Positions 23,144-34,266 of a stretch of 64,000 nt of DNA are shown here, one piece after another (within the stretch, counting starts at the first letter, position 1; each line of letters begins with the position of its first letter). The DNA is taken from the NCBI RefSeq assembly GCF_014356525.2, contig NC_052505.1, forward strand, positions 52,270,970 to 52,334,969. Reading direction: 5' to 3'. The notes below the pieces were generated by a model. That model worked only from the letters and a program-made list of their open reading frames with translations, did not search any database and had not been told where the DNA came from. A program made the translations under genes and the position numbers. The stretch comes from Nilaparvata lugens. Its lineage: Eukaryota > Arthropoda > Insecta > Hemiptera > Delphacidae.

Positions 23144-24317
23144 CAAGGAAAATACTGGGAAGAAGTGTTCCAAACAGCAGAGATAGAACTCACAAAAATC
23201 ACTAGTTGGTTAAGAAATAACTTATTGTCATTGAATTCAGAAAAAACAAAATTTTTAGCTTTTTCTTTAACAAATAGCACAAAACCACACATGACAACAA
23301 TGAAGCTCCATAATTGTGATAGAAATTGTAACAATAATTGTAATTGCCCACTAATAGAACGCTCTGACAATATAAAGTATTTAGGAATAATAGTAGATGA
23401 TTCATTGAAATGGAACAAACACATAACATATAAAACTGCCAAAATAAGGAAGCTTATATACAAATTCTATCAATTAAGGCGTATCATAGACAAATAAATG
23501 TTAAAAACTGTATACTTAACATTAGTTGAATCTCTTTAAGGTACGGTCTGTTAGTTTGGGGTGCAGCTAACTTCAGTTTTATAGATCCATTATTTAAAAC
23601 TCAAAAACGCATTTTGAAAATAATGGGAAACAGGGAAATCCAGTTTTCAACTGTAGAATTATTTATAGAAAATAGAGTACTCAGCGTTAGGCAATTGTAT
23701 ATATTGTTGTTATTAGGGTATATGAAAAAAAACATCAAAATAGGAACCATATCATAAATCATAGCCATAATACTAGAATAAGAGAACGTTACAATCAAGA
23801 AGTACCAAGAATGAATACAGCGTTTGGGCAAAGATCACTAGGATATTTAGGGCCTACAATATCAAATAAATACCATTAGAAATCAAAGGAGAGGAAAATT
23901 TCAATAGGTTCAAAAGAAAAATTAGACATTGGTTATCAGTATTGGGATACAAAGTAGTGAGGAACTAATAGTAAGTAGGATTTAGATTTAAGCAGTATTC
24001 TTTTTAAATAAGGTAATTTATATGTAGAAAATAGTACCTCGGTTTAGTATCTTTGTACTAGGTGATGCTTAGGGTAATAGATATAGTTTTAGATTTTTGG
24101 AATTTTGTATTATCTGTTGTAGCATAAATTAGTATTAATTTGATGATAACCTCGACACATATATTATATAGTGAGGTATCATTTTTGTAAACACTGAATA
24201 TTGTTATATTATTGAAAATATATGAAAAAAATATGTAATGTATGAATTTATGAATAAACTCCTCTGGATGTGTCGTCCAACATCCAGAGAAATTATTATT
24301 ATTATTATTATTATTAT
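23144..24317 (+). mobile_element. Jockey/CR1-like LINE 3' fragment (LINE C)
   Basis: The plus-strand frame reads YWEEVFQTAEIELTKITSWL, LLSLNSEKTKFLAFS and IKYLGIIVDDSLKWNKHI. This is the region just after the RT FADD motif in insect Jockey/CR1-type LINEs. The 3' end has a hairpin (cctctggatg/catccagag at about 24260-24290) and an (ATT)n tail. The empty site can be read in the inverted composite near 29571, so the LINE is a 5'-truncated insertion. BEL/Pao 1 inserted a few bases upstream later. Stops and frameshifts are frequent. Confidence 0.82.
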
Positions 24318-24746
24318 CTATAGTATTCATATTGCATTCATTAATTACTGAAGAATGAAAGAATAATTTAGAATTTTTTGAATTTAGCTTAGCTTATATT
24401 CATCCTAAAATGGGAAGAATATGGAATTCTGTGTGATTCATTGTACATCCATATATCGACCATATATCGACAATCTACAGCTATGAAAACATTGAATATT
24501 TTTCTTTGAAACACTGATATAACCTATTTTTTCAATTGAAAACTTTTCTGATAGATATTACTACCAATTGATTGAGAAGAATAATATGTTCTCGGAATAA
24601 TGAATGCTGCATGACTAAACACATACGAAGTCCGTATTGAGATGTAAATGAACATGTTGATTGTCAGATAAATTTCATGATTCACCAAATAAAGTCAAGT
24701 GTAACATGAGATACATTGGCGGTACGAAGTTCGCTGGGTAAGCTAG
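24318..24746 (+). mobile_element. Helitron-type 3' terminus, copy 1
   Basis: It ends with the hairpin CGAA-G-TTCG, then CTGGGTAAG and CTAG followed by T, another Helitron-like 3' end with hairpin and CTAG differing from the 13003 family. The inverted copy is at 29143-29570. The 5' start is not defined. Confidence 0.55.
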
Positions 24747-25237
24747 TTGTAGATTTAGCTTTATTATTAATAGACAACGCTGAAAAAGACAGGCTCAATC
24801 ACCAGGAATACTATAAATCTATGAGGGACCAGTGAACCATTAATTTTGAGTAGTTTAATTACTTCCATTATGGACACTGGAAACATTATGGACAATCGAT
24901 ACTTATGAAATTTATTAGCTAACGTACAGAATAAAAAATTTTTGATTGCAGTGACCCCGACTACTGTATTATGAATAACCATTCGGATCAAATATAAGGG
25001 ATTACTCGTATCTCTCATCAACACGTAATTTTTATTCACAAAATATTTACAAAAAATATATATATTAAGTTATTTTTAATAAACTCACGGCTAGTACTCA
25101 AGTTTGTCTTTTTTTGGCTGTGCTACAAATAAATGTAGGTATATGTTTGACATTTTGTTTCTGTAATCTTGTTGTCTATTAAGAAAGTTTTCAATGTGAT
25201 TTTTGATGGCAATAAAATTTGAATTTGAAAAAAAAAT
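24747..25237. repeat. Dispersed repeat ending in AATAAA and poly(A)
   Basis: It matches 28612-29142 in inverted orientation. The plus-strand end is aataaaatttgaatttg followed by a run of A, like the tail of a retroposed sequence. No coding frame is supported. Confidence 0.6.
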
Positions 25238-25515
25238 TATCAAAAAACTCCTTACCAAAGAAAACTTTTGTGCTCTGTTCTAATCGGAGTGTATGAGACT
25301 CCATATACAGCTGATAGAAGGCACAAACCGAACTGGCCAAGCATACAATTCAATTTAATTCAATAATTCTTTATTGAGGTATTCAGCACACAATTATTGA
25401 TGATTAGAACAATTTTTTTTTTAGAACAACGATGGAACAAACACGTGGTAAGCTCGCGCTCTCAATCAACGCAAAATCAATTCGATCAGCTAATTGATGA
25501 AATTGTTTTAAGCCT

Positions 25516-26070
25516 TCCAATGATTACAACATATGTTAGAATATCATGTGTCAATTATCTCAGTTCTATATGGAGTTCACCTTACCATAAGCTTACTTAA
25601 TAGGATCCTTTTTCCTCCTTTGAAATCCTTAGAGGCAAAATATCTCAAAATCCGTTCTTAGTGTGCATCTAGCATGTTTGAAGAATATTTGTGCAAAGTT
25701 TTAAGTCTGTAGGCCAATTAGTTTGAGCTGTAGTGTGATTTTACATCAAAATTTTCGAAAAGTGCCCTCTCCTGAACCCCCCTGTGCTCCTGATTGGAAT
25801 TTTTCTGCATAGATCTGATTTTTTTCGTACCTGAACGAAAAAGTTCCTCATGACTTTGCTGTGCAATGAACGGTTGAAAAGTGAAAATTTTGGGGGACCC
25901 AGCTCCCTCAGGGGGGGGGGGCAGATTTCTGAAAATTCTATTCGCAGTGCATGTTTTGAGGCTACAATAAACAATTGTGCGAAATTTCAAGTTTTTAGGC
26001 TTAGTAGTTTGGGCTGTGGTGTGATTTCAGTTTGTCGGGGCTTAGCCTTTTAGATATAGGTAGAATAAGA
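25516..26070 (+). repeat. Dispersed repeat R, partial copy A
   Basis: It matches the outer 550 bp of copies B (26245-27606, inverted) and C (35534-36900). Shared text includes ggcaaaatatctcaaaatccgttctta and gtctgtcggggcttagcc, and it ends at a gaagaagaag run. Copies A and B are head-to-head, forming a large inverted repeat with a spacer of about 175 bp. Confidence 0.8.
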
Positions 26071-26244
26071 AGAAGAAGAAGAAGATAAATGTCCTCCTTT
26101 GTACTCCGTTCTCCTCCTCCTTGAAACTTGAAACAAGAACTTGCATTATTAAGATCACCAACAGATCTCAATTGCATTGACTCTACAGAAGCAACAAACG
26201 TTAATGTAAAAATAACGAATCTTCAATGAAGAATCTCTTCTTCT

Positions 26245-27606
26245 TCTTCTTCTCTATACTTATAAAAGGCTAAGCCCCGACAGACTGAAATCACACCACA
26301 GCCCAAACTACTGAGCCTAAAAACTTGAAATTTTGCACGATTGTTTATGGTAGCCTGAAAACATCCACTAAGAAAGGATTTTTAGCAATTGGCCCCCCTG
26401 AGGGAGCTGGGGCCACCTCAAAATTTTGTACTTTTTAACCGCTCATTGCACAGCAAAGTCATGAGGAACTTTTTTGCTCAGCTAAGAAAAAAAATTAGAT
26501 CTATACAGAAAAATTTCGATCAGGAGCACAGGGGGGTCCAGGAGAGGGCATTTTTTGAAAATAATGATGTAAAATCACACTACAGATCAAACTAATTGTC
26601 CTACAGACTTGAAACTTTGCACAAATATTCTTCAAACATGCTAGACGCGCACTAAGAACGGATTTTGAGATATTTTGCCTCTAAGGGTTTCAAAGGATGA
26701 AAAAGGATCCTATTAAGTAAGGTTATGAACATGGTAAGGAGAGTGCCATATGGGAATGAGATAATTCATTTATTGACATGTGATATTCTAACATATGTTG
26801 TAATCATTGTAAATAACAAAATAATATGATAGAAATTCAAAAAAGAACATCTGTTCTATTATTGCTTTCCACCTGATTCCACTCAACCTCAATAATATTG
26901 TACTGATAATTGATAAATATGTTTAATATTATTATGAAAGTATTGTTTCAATAATTAATTATTATCATTAATATAGGTAATAATAGTATTGTTTTGGTAA
27001 TCAATAAATATTTTTATTTTCACAAACTCTGTATAATTTGTAATAGTAAATGTGAAACAGCTGAATCAAAGGAATTATCTCAAAACATATGTTTAGGAAA
27101 ACCATAGTTTTGAACTTCGTTTTCCTGATGCAATGTATAAGCCTACACGTGGCATGTATGATTAATAATTTTTCAGCTGGAACAGTTTTTTGAGACTGCT
27201 AAATAAACGTCTACAGTTTTATCAATGCCGTATCGGCAATATGAAAATGCATTCAGTTGATATGTCTTTAAATAATGGTGTTGATATTTACATGATAATT
27301 ATTCTCTGCCATTTTTATTTAATTAAAATTTCAAAATTATTCAAGCCTTGATAGAATGACTTACTCACTGTACAGTCAGTCGAAAATTTTAATATTGAAA
27401 TGAGGGGTATTTTGGCTAGCTGAACAAAAAAGTAAGGTCCTATGCACCTTTTTGATATTATTTCTTCAAATGAAAAATAAGTTTTGTGGGTTTTCAAAAC
27501 TCCCCCTGAAAGAGAACTATTCATTTTATCCTATCTGTTAGTAAAATAACAATGATTTCTGCATTGAATAACATCTATCTTGCCAACAAGAATTGAACTC
27601 TTTGAG
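26245..27606 (-). repeat. Dispersed repeat R, copy B (1.36 kb)
   Basis: Full-length inverted counterpart of copy C at 35534-36900. Both run from tagagaagaagaag/ataagtatagag at the outer end to caagatagatgttattcaatgcag at the inner end. Short open frames in it (for example 27315-27524) recur in copy C (35614-35808) with the same text NSSLSGGVL, but they lack motifs and have no clear function. Confidence 0.82.
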
Positions 27607-28296
27607 AATTTAGACATGACACTTTAGATTCATATAATTCTATTAATAAATTCATGGAAATTGAAGTACTATTTTCAGTTAGTTGATGATTAGTTGATGA
27701 AATTGATTATCAATAGAGAAAATGATTATAATTTTATCAATACAAATTAGTTGAATAAATTGTCAATGTACTGAGTTCTTGGTCAACAATAATTCAATAT
27801 TGGTATTTATCCAATCATTATTTTTCTCAGAAGTTATTTCATTTGAATTAGAAAATATTTATGAGCTCCTATCAATTTATCATTCGTAACAATGAATTCT
27901 TCAAAACATGAATTTAATCAAATAAAAAATTGCCCATACTTCTGTATTCATGTTCGCATGTTTTCCACTTGTGATGGATGAAAATATTGTGGAGCGAGCT
28001 GCACGGCGAATTGTAATTGAGGGCTCTGATTGACTGAAAAGTTCAGCCAATCGGAGTGAGGTGAGGCGAGCAGTTAGAACAGAGGCAAGCGGCACCGCGA
28101 ATGGTTCGGAGTACGGTACAGCGAATGATTAACAGCTGATTCTTAACATATGCTCATGTTCGTTGAAAGGTAAGATGTTCGGAGGAATGCACGGTTTGCT
28201 GCGCGGTTCGAGGTTCAGTTCGGCATGTGTGGACGCACCTTTAGTTGTTACAGGACATTTATACAGATCACAGGCCAAAGCAACATAATAATCTAT
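27607..28296. other. No gene recognised; possible MITE
   Basis: AT-rich sequence to about 27900, then a less AT-rich stretch (27950-28250) rich in gcgg/cacggcg. It ends tgtggacgcacctttag, a string reminiscent of hemipteran MITE termini. The left end was not found, so no element is called. Confidence 0.35.
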
Positions 28297-28602
28297 CTTC
28301 TTCTTCTTTTTCTACTTCTTCTGCTTCTTCTTCTTACTCCTCTTCTTCTTCTTCTTCTTCTTCTTCTTCTTCTTCTTCTTCTTCTTCTTCTTCTTCTTCT
28401 TCTTCTTCTTCTTCTTCTTCTTCTTCTTCTTCTTCTTCTTCTTCTTCTTCTTCTTCTTCTTCTTCTTCTTCCTTCTTCTTCTTCTTCTTCTTCTTCTTCT
28501 TCTTCTTCTTCTTCTTCTTCTTTCTTCTTCTTCTTCTTCTTCTTCTTCTTCTTCTTCTTCTTCTTCTTCTTCTTCTTCTTCTTCTTCTTCTTCTTCTTCT
28601 TT
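28297..28602. repeat. (TTC)n microsatellite, about 306 bp
   Basis: Nearly pure CTT trinucleotide tract with single-base breaks at about 28471 and 28521. Open frames of poly-Leu, poly-Ser or poly-Phe through it are not genes. Confidence 0.97.
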
Positions 28603-28611
28603 GGTTAGGTG

Positions 28612-28802
28612 TTTGTTAATAATTCTTTTTTCAAATTAAAATTTTATTGCCATCAAAAATCACATTAAAAACTTTCTTAATAGACAACAAGATTACAGAA
28701 ACAAAATGTCAAACATACCCCTACATTTATTTGTGGCACGGCCAGAAAAAGACAAACTTGAGTACTAGCCGTGAGTTTATTAAATATAACCTTATATATA
28801 TA

Positions 28803-28835
<33 letters not shown>

Positions 28836-29142
28836 TTTGTTAATATTTTGTGAATAAAAATTACGTGTTGATGAGAGATGCGAGTAATTCCTTATATTTG
28901 ATCCGAATGGTTATTCATAATACAGTAGTCGGGATCACTGCAATCAAAAAGTTTTTATTCTGTATGGTAGCTAATAAATTTCATACGTATTGATTGTCCA
29001 TAATGTATCCAGTGTCCATAATGGAAGTAATTGAACTACACAAAATTAATGGCTTACTGGTCCCTCATAGATTTATAGTATTCCTGGTGATTGAACCTGT
29101 CTTTTTCAGCATTGTCTATTAATAATAAAGCTTAATTTACAA
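28612..29142. repeat. Inverted copy of the 24747-25237 repeat
   Basis: Reverse complement of 24747-25237 (shared cctggtgattgaacctgtctt and tcaaacatacccctacatttat). It carries a T-rich expansion at about 28805-28838. Part of the composite described under 28612-30505. Confidence 0.75.
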
Positions 29143-29571
29143 CTAGCTTACCCAGCGAACTTTGTACCGCCAATGTATCTCATGTTACACTTGACTTTAT
29201 TTGGTGAATCATGAAATTTATCTGACAATCAACATGTTCATTTACATCTCAATACAAACTTTGTATTTGCTTGATTATGCAGCATTCATTATTTCGAAAA
29301 CATATTATTCTTCTCAATCAATTGGTAGTAATATCTATCAGAAAAGTTTTCAATTAAAAAAAAAGGTTATATCAGTGTTTCAAAGAATAATATTCAATGT
29401 TTTCATAGCTGTAGATTGTCGATATATGGTCGATATATGGATGTACGATGAATCACACATAATTCCATATTCTTTCCATTTAAGGATGAATAAGCTAAGC
29501 TAAATTCAAAAAATTGTAAATTATTCTTTTCATTCTTCAGTAATTAATGAATGCAATTTGAATACTATACA
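29143..29571 (-). mobile_element. Helitron-type 3' terminus, copy 2
   Basis: Inverted copy of 24318-24746, uninterrupted where copy 1 received LINE C and BEL/Pao 1. CTAG at 29143-29146 marks its 3' end on the minus strand. Confidence 0.55.
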
Positions 29572-29596
29572 TATATACTATACAATATATATATAC

Positions 29597-30505
29597 TCTC
29601 TTTCATTGGGTGAATAATTTTTTTCAACATTTTCCAGTTTCTCAATGATAGGGTAATTATTTGTATAGGTCTTCTAAGGAACCATTATCAACAGCTGGTA
29701 CCAATCAACTACATTTCAACTCCAAACTACCGTTTTAATACCAGTACACAATAATTTATCACAGGGTGATATGTTTATTACAGCTGGTAACTTTAGATGC
29801 TAAAATCATATTATCACAATATGATCTTGAATCATGATCATCTTTTCGTTCTTCAGTAGCCGCTCGGCCAAAAATTTCGAAAACATATGTCTGTAAAATG
29901 GATTAATAAATAATTATTATAAGCCATCCTATTGAAATTTTTGTTCAGAAGCCATCCCCAATATTCACACAACATATTCCCAGAGTTTCATGCCGTTATG
30001 TCATGTAGTTTTCAAGTCTACAGGGAACAAACATACAAACAAACACACAAACAGACCTTATTTTTTTTATAAATAGATTTCCATTCGGCTCAAACAAAAG
30101 CCTCTCTAAATGAAGGTAGAATGATGAGGATTCAGTTCTGTTGTTTTAACATTTTTTCAAATCACTTTTAAAAAGTTCATGTAGTACCTACTATTGTGTT
30201 CTGGCGCTATCATAGTTTCACCACTATTCTGTTCCACAGTCCTATCTCTCCCAGTCATTAATTATATCTATAATAATTATATAAAGTAAAGAGCTGGCTT
30301 ATGCACGTACGGGATAGAAAAAATATGTTTGACACATCATCACGTCTGAACTACTGGACTAATTAACTTGAAATTTTGCTCATAGATTCTTAATTAACCA
30401 AGGATGATTATAGGCCTATTCTCAATTCATCAAAATTTCATTACATCAAGTTTTCATTTTGTCAAGTTTTAAAATAGATCCTTGCGAAGCACGGGTTCTT
30501 GCTAG
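29597..30505 (+). mobile_element. Non-autonomous Helitron, copy 2
   Basis: Inverted copy of 13003-13919. It starts TCTCTTTCATTGGG and ends with hairpin CCTTGCGAAGCACGG, GTTCTTG and CTAG, followed by T at 30506. The capsid-like reading frame begins immediately after this terminus, so the Helitron either inserted into it or cut it off. Confidence 0.78.
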
Positions 30506-31113
30506 TTCCCTACATTACTTTAGAAGATCATGTGAGGTTGAAATTTTTGAGATTGCTCGATGCTGATACACTGCTGAAGCTGAGCTTTCGTCATTGGGAG
30601 ATTTCAGAATTACCAAATTTACAAAATAGCACTGTTCATTCTTGGGCAGTAAAAACTGCATCCCATCTCGACACACTAAAGTATGTTGTTTTAGTGTTGC
30701 AGACAGATTGTAAGATTATTTAAATTAATAAATCAATCTCGGAATTTGATAGTTGTAATCTTCAGAATGCAAAGGTCTACTTGAACTCTGACTATTTTCC
30801 TTATGAAAACCTCCTTGGTAAACAGCAATTGATGTACCATATGTTTTTGGATTTTGCGCCGGCGTACTATAACCATAGTATCAATAGTGAGCTTGGAACA
30901 GAGATTGATTTTAACACATTCTGTACTGAAACACCTCTGATTGTAATTGACTGTTCACATCAATCTTCTCATTTGAAATCCTCCACAGATATTAGAATAG
31001 ATATGGAATTTAAGGAAGCTGTGCCCCCAAATACTTCCCCTTATTGTATTTTAATCAGTGATCGTATCATGGAGTACACTCCTCTTACTTCCATGGTGAA
31101 GGAAGTTCAGTAA
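30506..31113 (+). pseudogene. Capsid-like protein, C-terminal half (F54H12.2-like / Polinton-type)
   Basis: One reading frame runs from the Helitron end to TAA at 31113, with a single in-frame TAA at 30721-30723. Visible blocks are LSFRHWEISELPNL and WAVKTASHLDTLKYVVL before the stop, and YLNSDYFPYENLL, PLIVIDCSHQ, FKEAVPPNTSPYCILISDRI and EYTPL after it. From knowledge of the families, this order (PFR-W-ELP, W-VKT, Q, LNS-YPYE, VIDCS-Q, NTSAYC-I-DR-EYNPL) recalls invertebrate F54H12.2-like proteins of Polinton/adintovirus-type elements. The N-terminal half is missing. The family call is a recognition by eye, not a search result. Confidence 0.6.
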
Positions 31114-31201
31114 TTTCTCGATAGAGCACAAACTATATAAGTATTGCATTTTTCAAATTTTACTCATTTGAGGTTTCAGCTTTGATCGGTTAACATCTAC
31201 A

Positions 31202-31603
31202 ATGTCTTCTAATTCTGAGAAGAAAACATGCTCTATCGGGATACAGTGTGATCTTGATGACGAGGAAGACAGCATCTACTATGACTCAAGATGTAGTACA
31301 CCTATAATGTATTCTAATTCTGAGAAGAAAACACAATCTATCAGGATACAGTGTGATCTTGATACCGAGGATGACTTCTTCTACTATCAATCAAGATGTA
31401 GTACATCTAAAACACAGCAGGAGGAGGAGGAGGAGAACGGAGGACAAAGGAGGACAAATGAGGAGGAGAACGGAGGACAAAGGAGGAGGAGGAGGATAAA
31501 ACAGACCTCGTCATTGAACAGAAGGAAGAAACTCTCTCCTGTAAAAAATTCGCAACAGTCGACATGCATTGGTTCAAGGGGAATTCTAATCAAATTATCA
31601 TGA
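31202..31603 (+). CDS. Unknown acidic/basic ORF with internal duplication
   Basis: It starts at ATG 89 bp after the capsid-like frame and encodes 133 residues. Residues 3-37 and 38-73 are a tandem duplication: SNSEKKT-SI-IQCDLD, then an acidic patch with YY, then SRCST. A Glu/Gly/Arg tract with two ENGGQRR units and a Lys/Arg-rich C-terminus follow. It has no transmembrane segment and no known domain. An acidic front with a basic tail could suit a nucleic-acid-binding or virion accessory protein, but that is speculation. It is part of the compact plus-strand cluster. Confidence 0.5.
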   Translation: MSSNSEKKTCSIGIQCDLDDEEDSIYYDSRCSTPIMYSNSEKKTQSIRIQCDLDTEDDFFYYQSRCSTSKTQQEEEEENGGQRRTNEEENGGQRRRRRIKQTSSLNRRKKLSPVKNSQQSTCIGSRGILIKLS

Positions 31604-31701
31604 AAGAAATCAGGATCGTAGATCAGGTAAATAGCTTTGTTGTGTTGCATTTCAAGTCGCCATTTGCAAAGTCAGAATTGAATGCTAAATTGTGTAAGCA
31701 A
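31564..31701 (+). pseudogene. Start of a truncated ORF cut by LINE D
   Basis: ATG at 31564 overlaps the end of the previous ORF in another frame. It encodes protein-like text (IRIVDQVNSFVVLHFKSPF) up to the LINE D edge near 31702. What follows in frame is LINE sequence. It may be the start of a gene whose remainder lies beyond 33424, but the far side is open in a different frame, so the link is uncertain. Confidence 0.35.
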
Positions 31702-33424
31702 GCAAATCAAATCAAATTGGCTTTTATTTTGCATATAACAAAAATACAAGAAAAAACTTATAACTCAATAACATAACATAATTTTACAAACAGTGTATAC
31801 TTTAGGCAGAACAAATTCTAAAAATATTATGCATCACAACCACTTAGGCCAGAGCCTGTGTGTGGTACATGGAGTCTGTTAAAATAGCCAATACTATTTA
31901 AATATAGGCCTAATAGCCTATATTGTTACTTGAAATAAGCATTTTATACTTATAGAGAGAATATACTTTATACTAGAGAATATACTAGAGAATATACTTT
32001 AGAGAATATACTATAAGAGAGAATACTATACTTTAAGAGAGAAGAATATTACAAAAGTATTAGAAACTAGAACAATATAAAACTACAGTACAACACATAT
32101 CAGTGGAACAAAGAAACCATATATTGTTGCACTACAATAAACAACACAGCATATACTAGGGTAAGCGTAAAATCTATTCATATAAATTATAAAAACTGAT
32201 CACGACTGATTGATTGACTCTCGCATTCATCAGCAAAAACCATAAAATTACCGTAATACTGTATTACTATAAACATCGTTTGCAATACAGCTTCCTCACA
32301 GATCGCAGATGCTCGCTATTCATTTTTATTTATTTTTTCATTGTATTAACAAATGTGATATTTTGTTTTATTTTTTTTATTATTATTATTTTTATTATTA
32401 TCATTACTATATGAGAAATTTTTCTTTTTTATGAAACGGAGCTGTGGGGTATCAGTAAATTAGTTATTGATAAATAGAATGAATTAGTTCTTCAATACCC
32501 TCCCTGCCAATCTCCTTCAACCAACCAGTAATAAGTTTTTATAAATAAAAAGGGAATAATCCTCTACCCTTCTTAAGAAAGCCGGAATGTTTCGGAAAAT
32601 GATGTGCGAAATGTAATGAGTGTTTGTAGTGGAGTGAGCCCCCACAAGTCTAGGTACTTCTATGCCCAAAGACTCCGCCGACCGAGTACTATAGTTGTGA
32701 GCAACTCTCGTGAACATATCTGCTCTATATTTATGAATATACAACAGTAGGCTCTTGACATACAACTGGTGAATATCGAGAACGTTGAACTCGTCATATA
32801 TTAGTGCAGTTGGGGTACGGACGGGTTTTTTTAAAGCAATTTTTATAATTAGTTTTTGAGTTATCACTAACGGAGATAGAATTGTTTTATAAGCACCCCC
32901 ATAAGCTAGAATCCCAGCGACTATTAACGATTGGACATATGCAAAGTATACATTCCTAAGTTCATCTTTAGATAAAAACTGACGTAAGTTGAGAAAAATG
33001 TAAATGGATTTACGTATTTATTTTCAGATAGGCAATGTGAACTGACCAGTTAAGTTTTTCATCAATCATAATTCCCAAATACTTGTAAGAACTCACTCTC
33101 TCAATACAATCGCACTGACACTGATTGTTATCTGGATTCCCACAAGAATGTAACATTAACGTGTCAACAGAAGGCTCATGATTTTTCCGTAAAGAAATTT
33201 CCATGAATTTTGATTTTTTTATATTAAGCGTCAAAATATTATCATCAAACCACGCCTTCAAAAGGTGGAGATCACGAGAAGCCTTTTGATACATTTCTTC
33301 CTTATTCACCCCGGTTACATGCAGAGCTGTATCATCAGCAAATAGGAACAGGTTACCGTCAAGTGGCAGTTTAGCTAAGTTGTTTATATAAATCAGGAAT
33401 AAGAGAGCTAACAACATGGGCAAG
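31702..33424 (-). mobile_element. Jockey/CR1-like LINE fragment (LINE D)
   Basis: The minus-strand frame 33010-33423 has LLFLIYINNLAKLP, the catalytic LFADDTALHV, LNIKKSKFMEIS and YLGIMIDEKLNW. A C-terminal fragment follows at 32517-32867 (IFRNIPAFLRR). The 5' edge at 33424 is truncated inside RT. The 3' limit is uncertain: an AT-rich (AAT)n-like tract is at 32335-32410, while a repeat-like aagcaagcaaatcaaatcaaat lies at 31696-31717. The flanks AAGCAAGCAA and AAGATAGCAA are similar and may be a degraded target duplication. The LINE sits inside the viral-like cluster. Confidence 0.75.
31950..32045. repeat. Minisatellite of agagaatatacttta-like units
   Basis: Four to five imperfect units of 14-20 bp (agagaatatac) within the presumed 3' part of LINE D. 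Confidence 0.75.
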
Positions 33425-33428
33425 ATAG

Positions 33429-33977
33429 CAACATGGGCAGAGCAATTATCACAAAATACACTGGGAAGATGGTTATTTTATTTATACAGACGAATTATTG
33501 ATATCTTATCTTGAAGGATATGATGAAATCTACACAAAAGGTACAGAGAAAGCTAAGTTTCTTAGAAGGTTACACAAAAAAGTATGTTGTTTACCGGATG
33601 AAATTGAGAAATCAAATTTTAACTACTTCACAAGTTCATGGTGTTATGATGCCTGTGAAATTCATCATCACAATCTGACTGGGCAATGTGCCCTCTATGC
33701 TGCCCATCATTATAATTCATTGATAATGAAAAATATGAACTTGTCTCCAAATTTCATGTGCAAAAACAATAGAATGCTTAGCATGAAAAAATGTCAATTC
33801 TATTCAAATACAGAAAAGAAAAACTTTGCAAGATATGGCTTTTTCTATAACGGACAAGAAATTCAATGTGTTTATTGTATGCAAGCATTGAGATATCATA
33901 CCGCTCACGTATGTTGCATTGGTGGAAAGGGACAGGAGCCATTTAATTTCTCTATATTAGTACCAACATATGTATAG
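33429..33977 (+). pseudogene. BIR-like zinc-finger protein, 5'-truncated
   Basis: The frame is open from a stop at 33426 to TAG ending at 33977, but the first in-frame ATG is about 300 bp in. The start was therefore probably lost at the LINE D junction. Residues in the last third read CQFYSNTEKKNFARYGFFYNG, then QEIQCVYCMQALRYHTAHVCC. This resembles the first half of a baculoviral IAP repeat (small residue, AGFFYTG, C-x2-C), but the spacing to the following His and Cys is shorter than in classical BIR domains. The first part (EGYDEIYTKGTEKAKFLRRL) is unrecognised. A role in blocking host cell death would fit a BIR but is inference. Confidence 0.45.
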
Positions 33978-33995
33978 TTTCTACATTCGCTCATC

Positions 33996-34253
33996 ATGGA
34001 CTTGTGCAAGTGGATGCAAGCTGATAGTGAATTGGAAATGAGGTTAGAACAGTGTATTGATTGGTATGATGCTTGTGAAATTGCAATTAAACATTCAACT
34101 CATGAAAATCATCATCTGGTGAAACAACTAAAAGACATTTTCTTGAACACAGTGAATTTGAACGATATACATGATTATCTATGCTATTACAGACCCCATA
34201 AACTGTCTGTGAGAAAACTAATGAAAATTGAAGAGGAAGTGATGAACAATTGA
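33996..34253 (+). CDS. Small unknown ORF of the viral-like cluster
   Basis: ATG 18 bp after the previous stop; 85 residues, largely helical, acidic and His-rich. It has a WYDACEI string that also occurs, as CYDACEI, in the preceding ORF, hinting at a shared motif or ancient duplication. No transmembrane segment and no known family. The tight spacing suggests a compact viral-style gene array. A polyadenylation signal follows at 34267. Confidence 0.5.
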   Translation: MDLCKWMQADSELEMRLEQCIDWYDACEIAIKHSTHENHHLVKQLKDIFLNTVNLNDIHDYLCYYRPHKLSVRKLMKIEEEVMNN

Positions 34254-34266
34254 AGTGAATTGTGTA

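Noticed and set aside
27315..27524. Short frame repeated as NSSLSGGVL... in copies B and C
   Set aside because: Conserved only because the DNA repeat is conserved; no motif and no longer frame in either copy.
28297..28602. Poly-Leu/Ser/Phe open frames in the TTC tract
   Set aside because: They are translations of a pure trinucleotide microsatellite, without start context or non-repetitive flanks.
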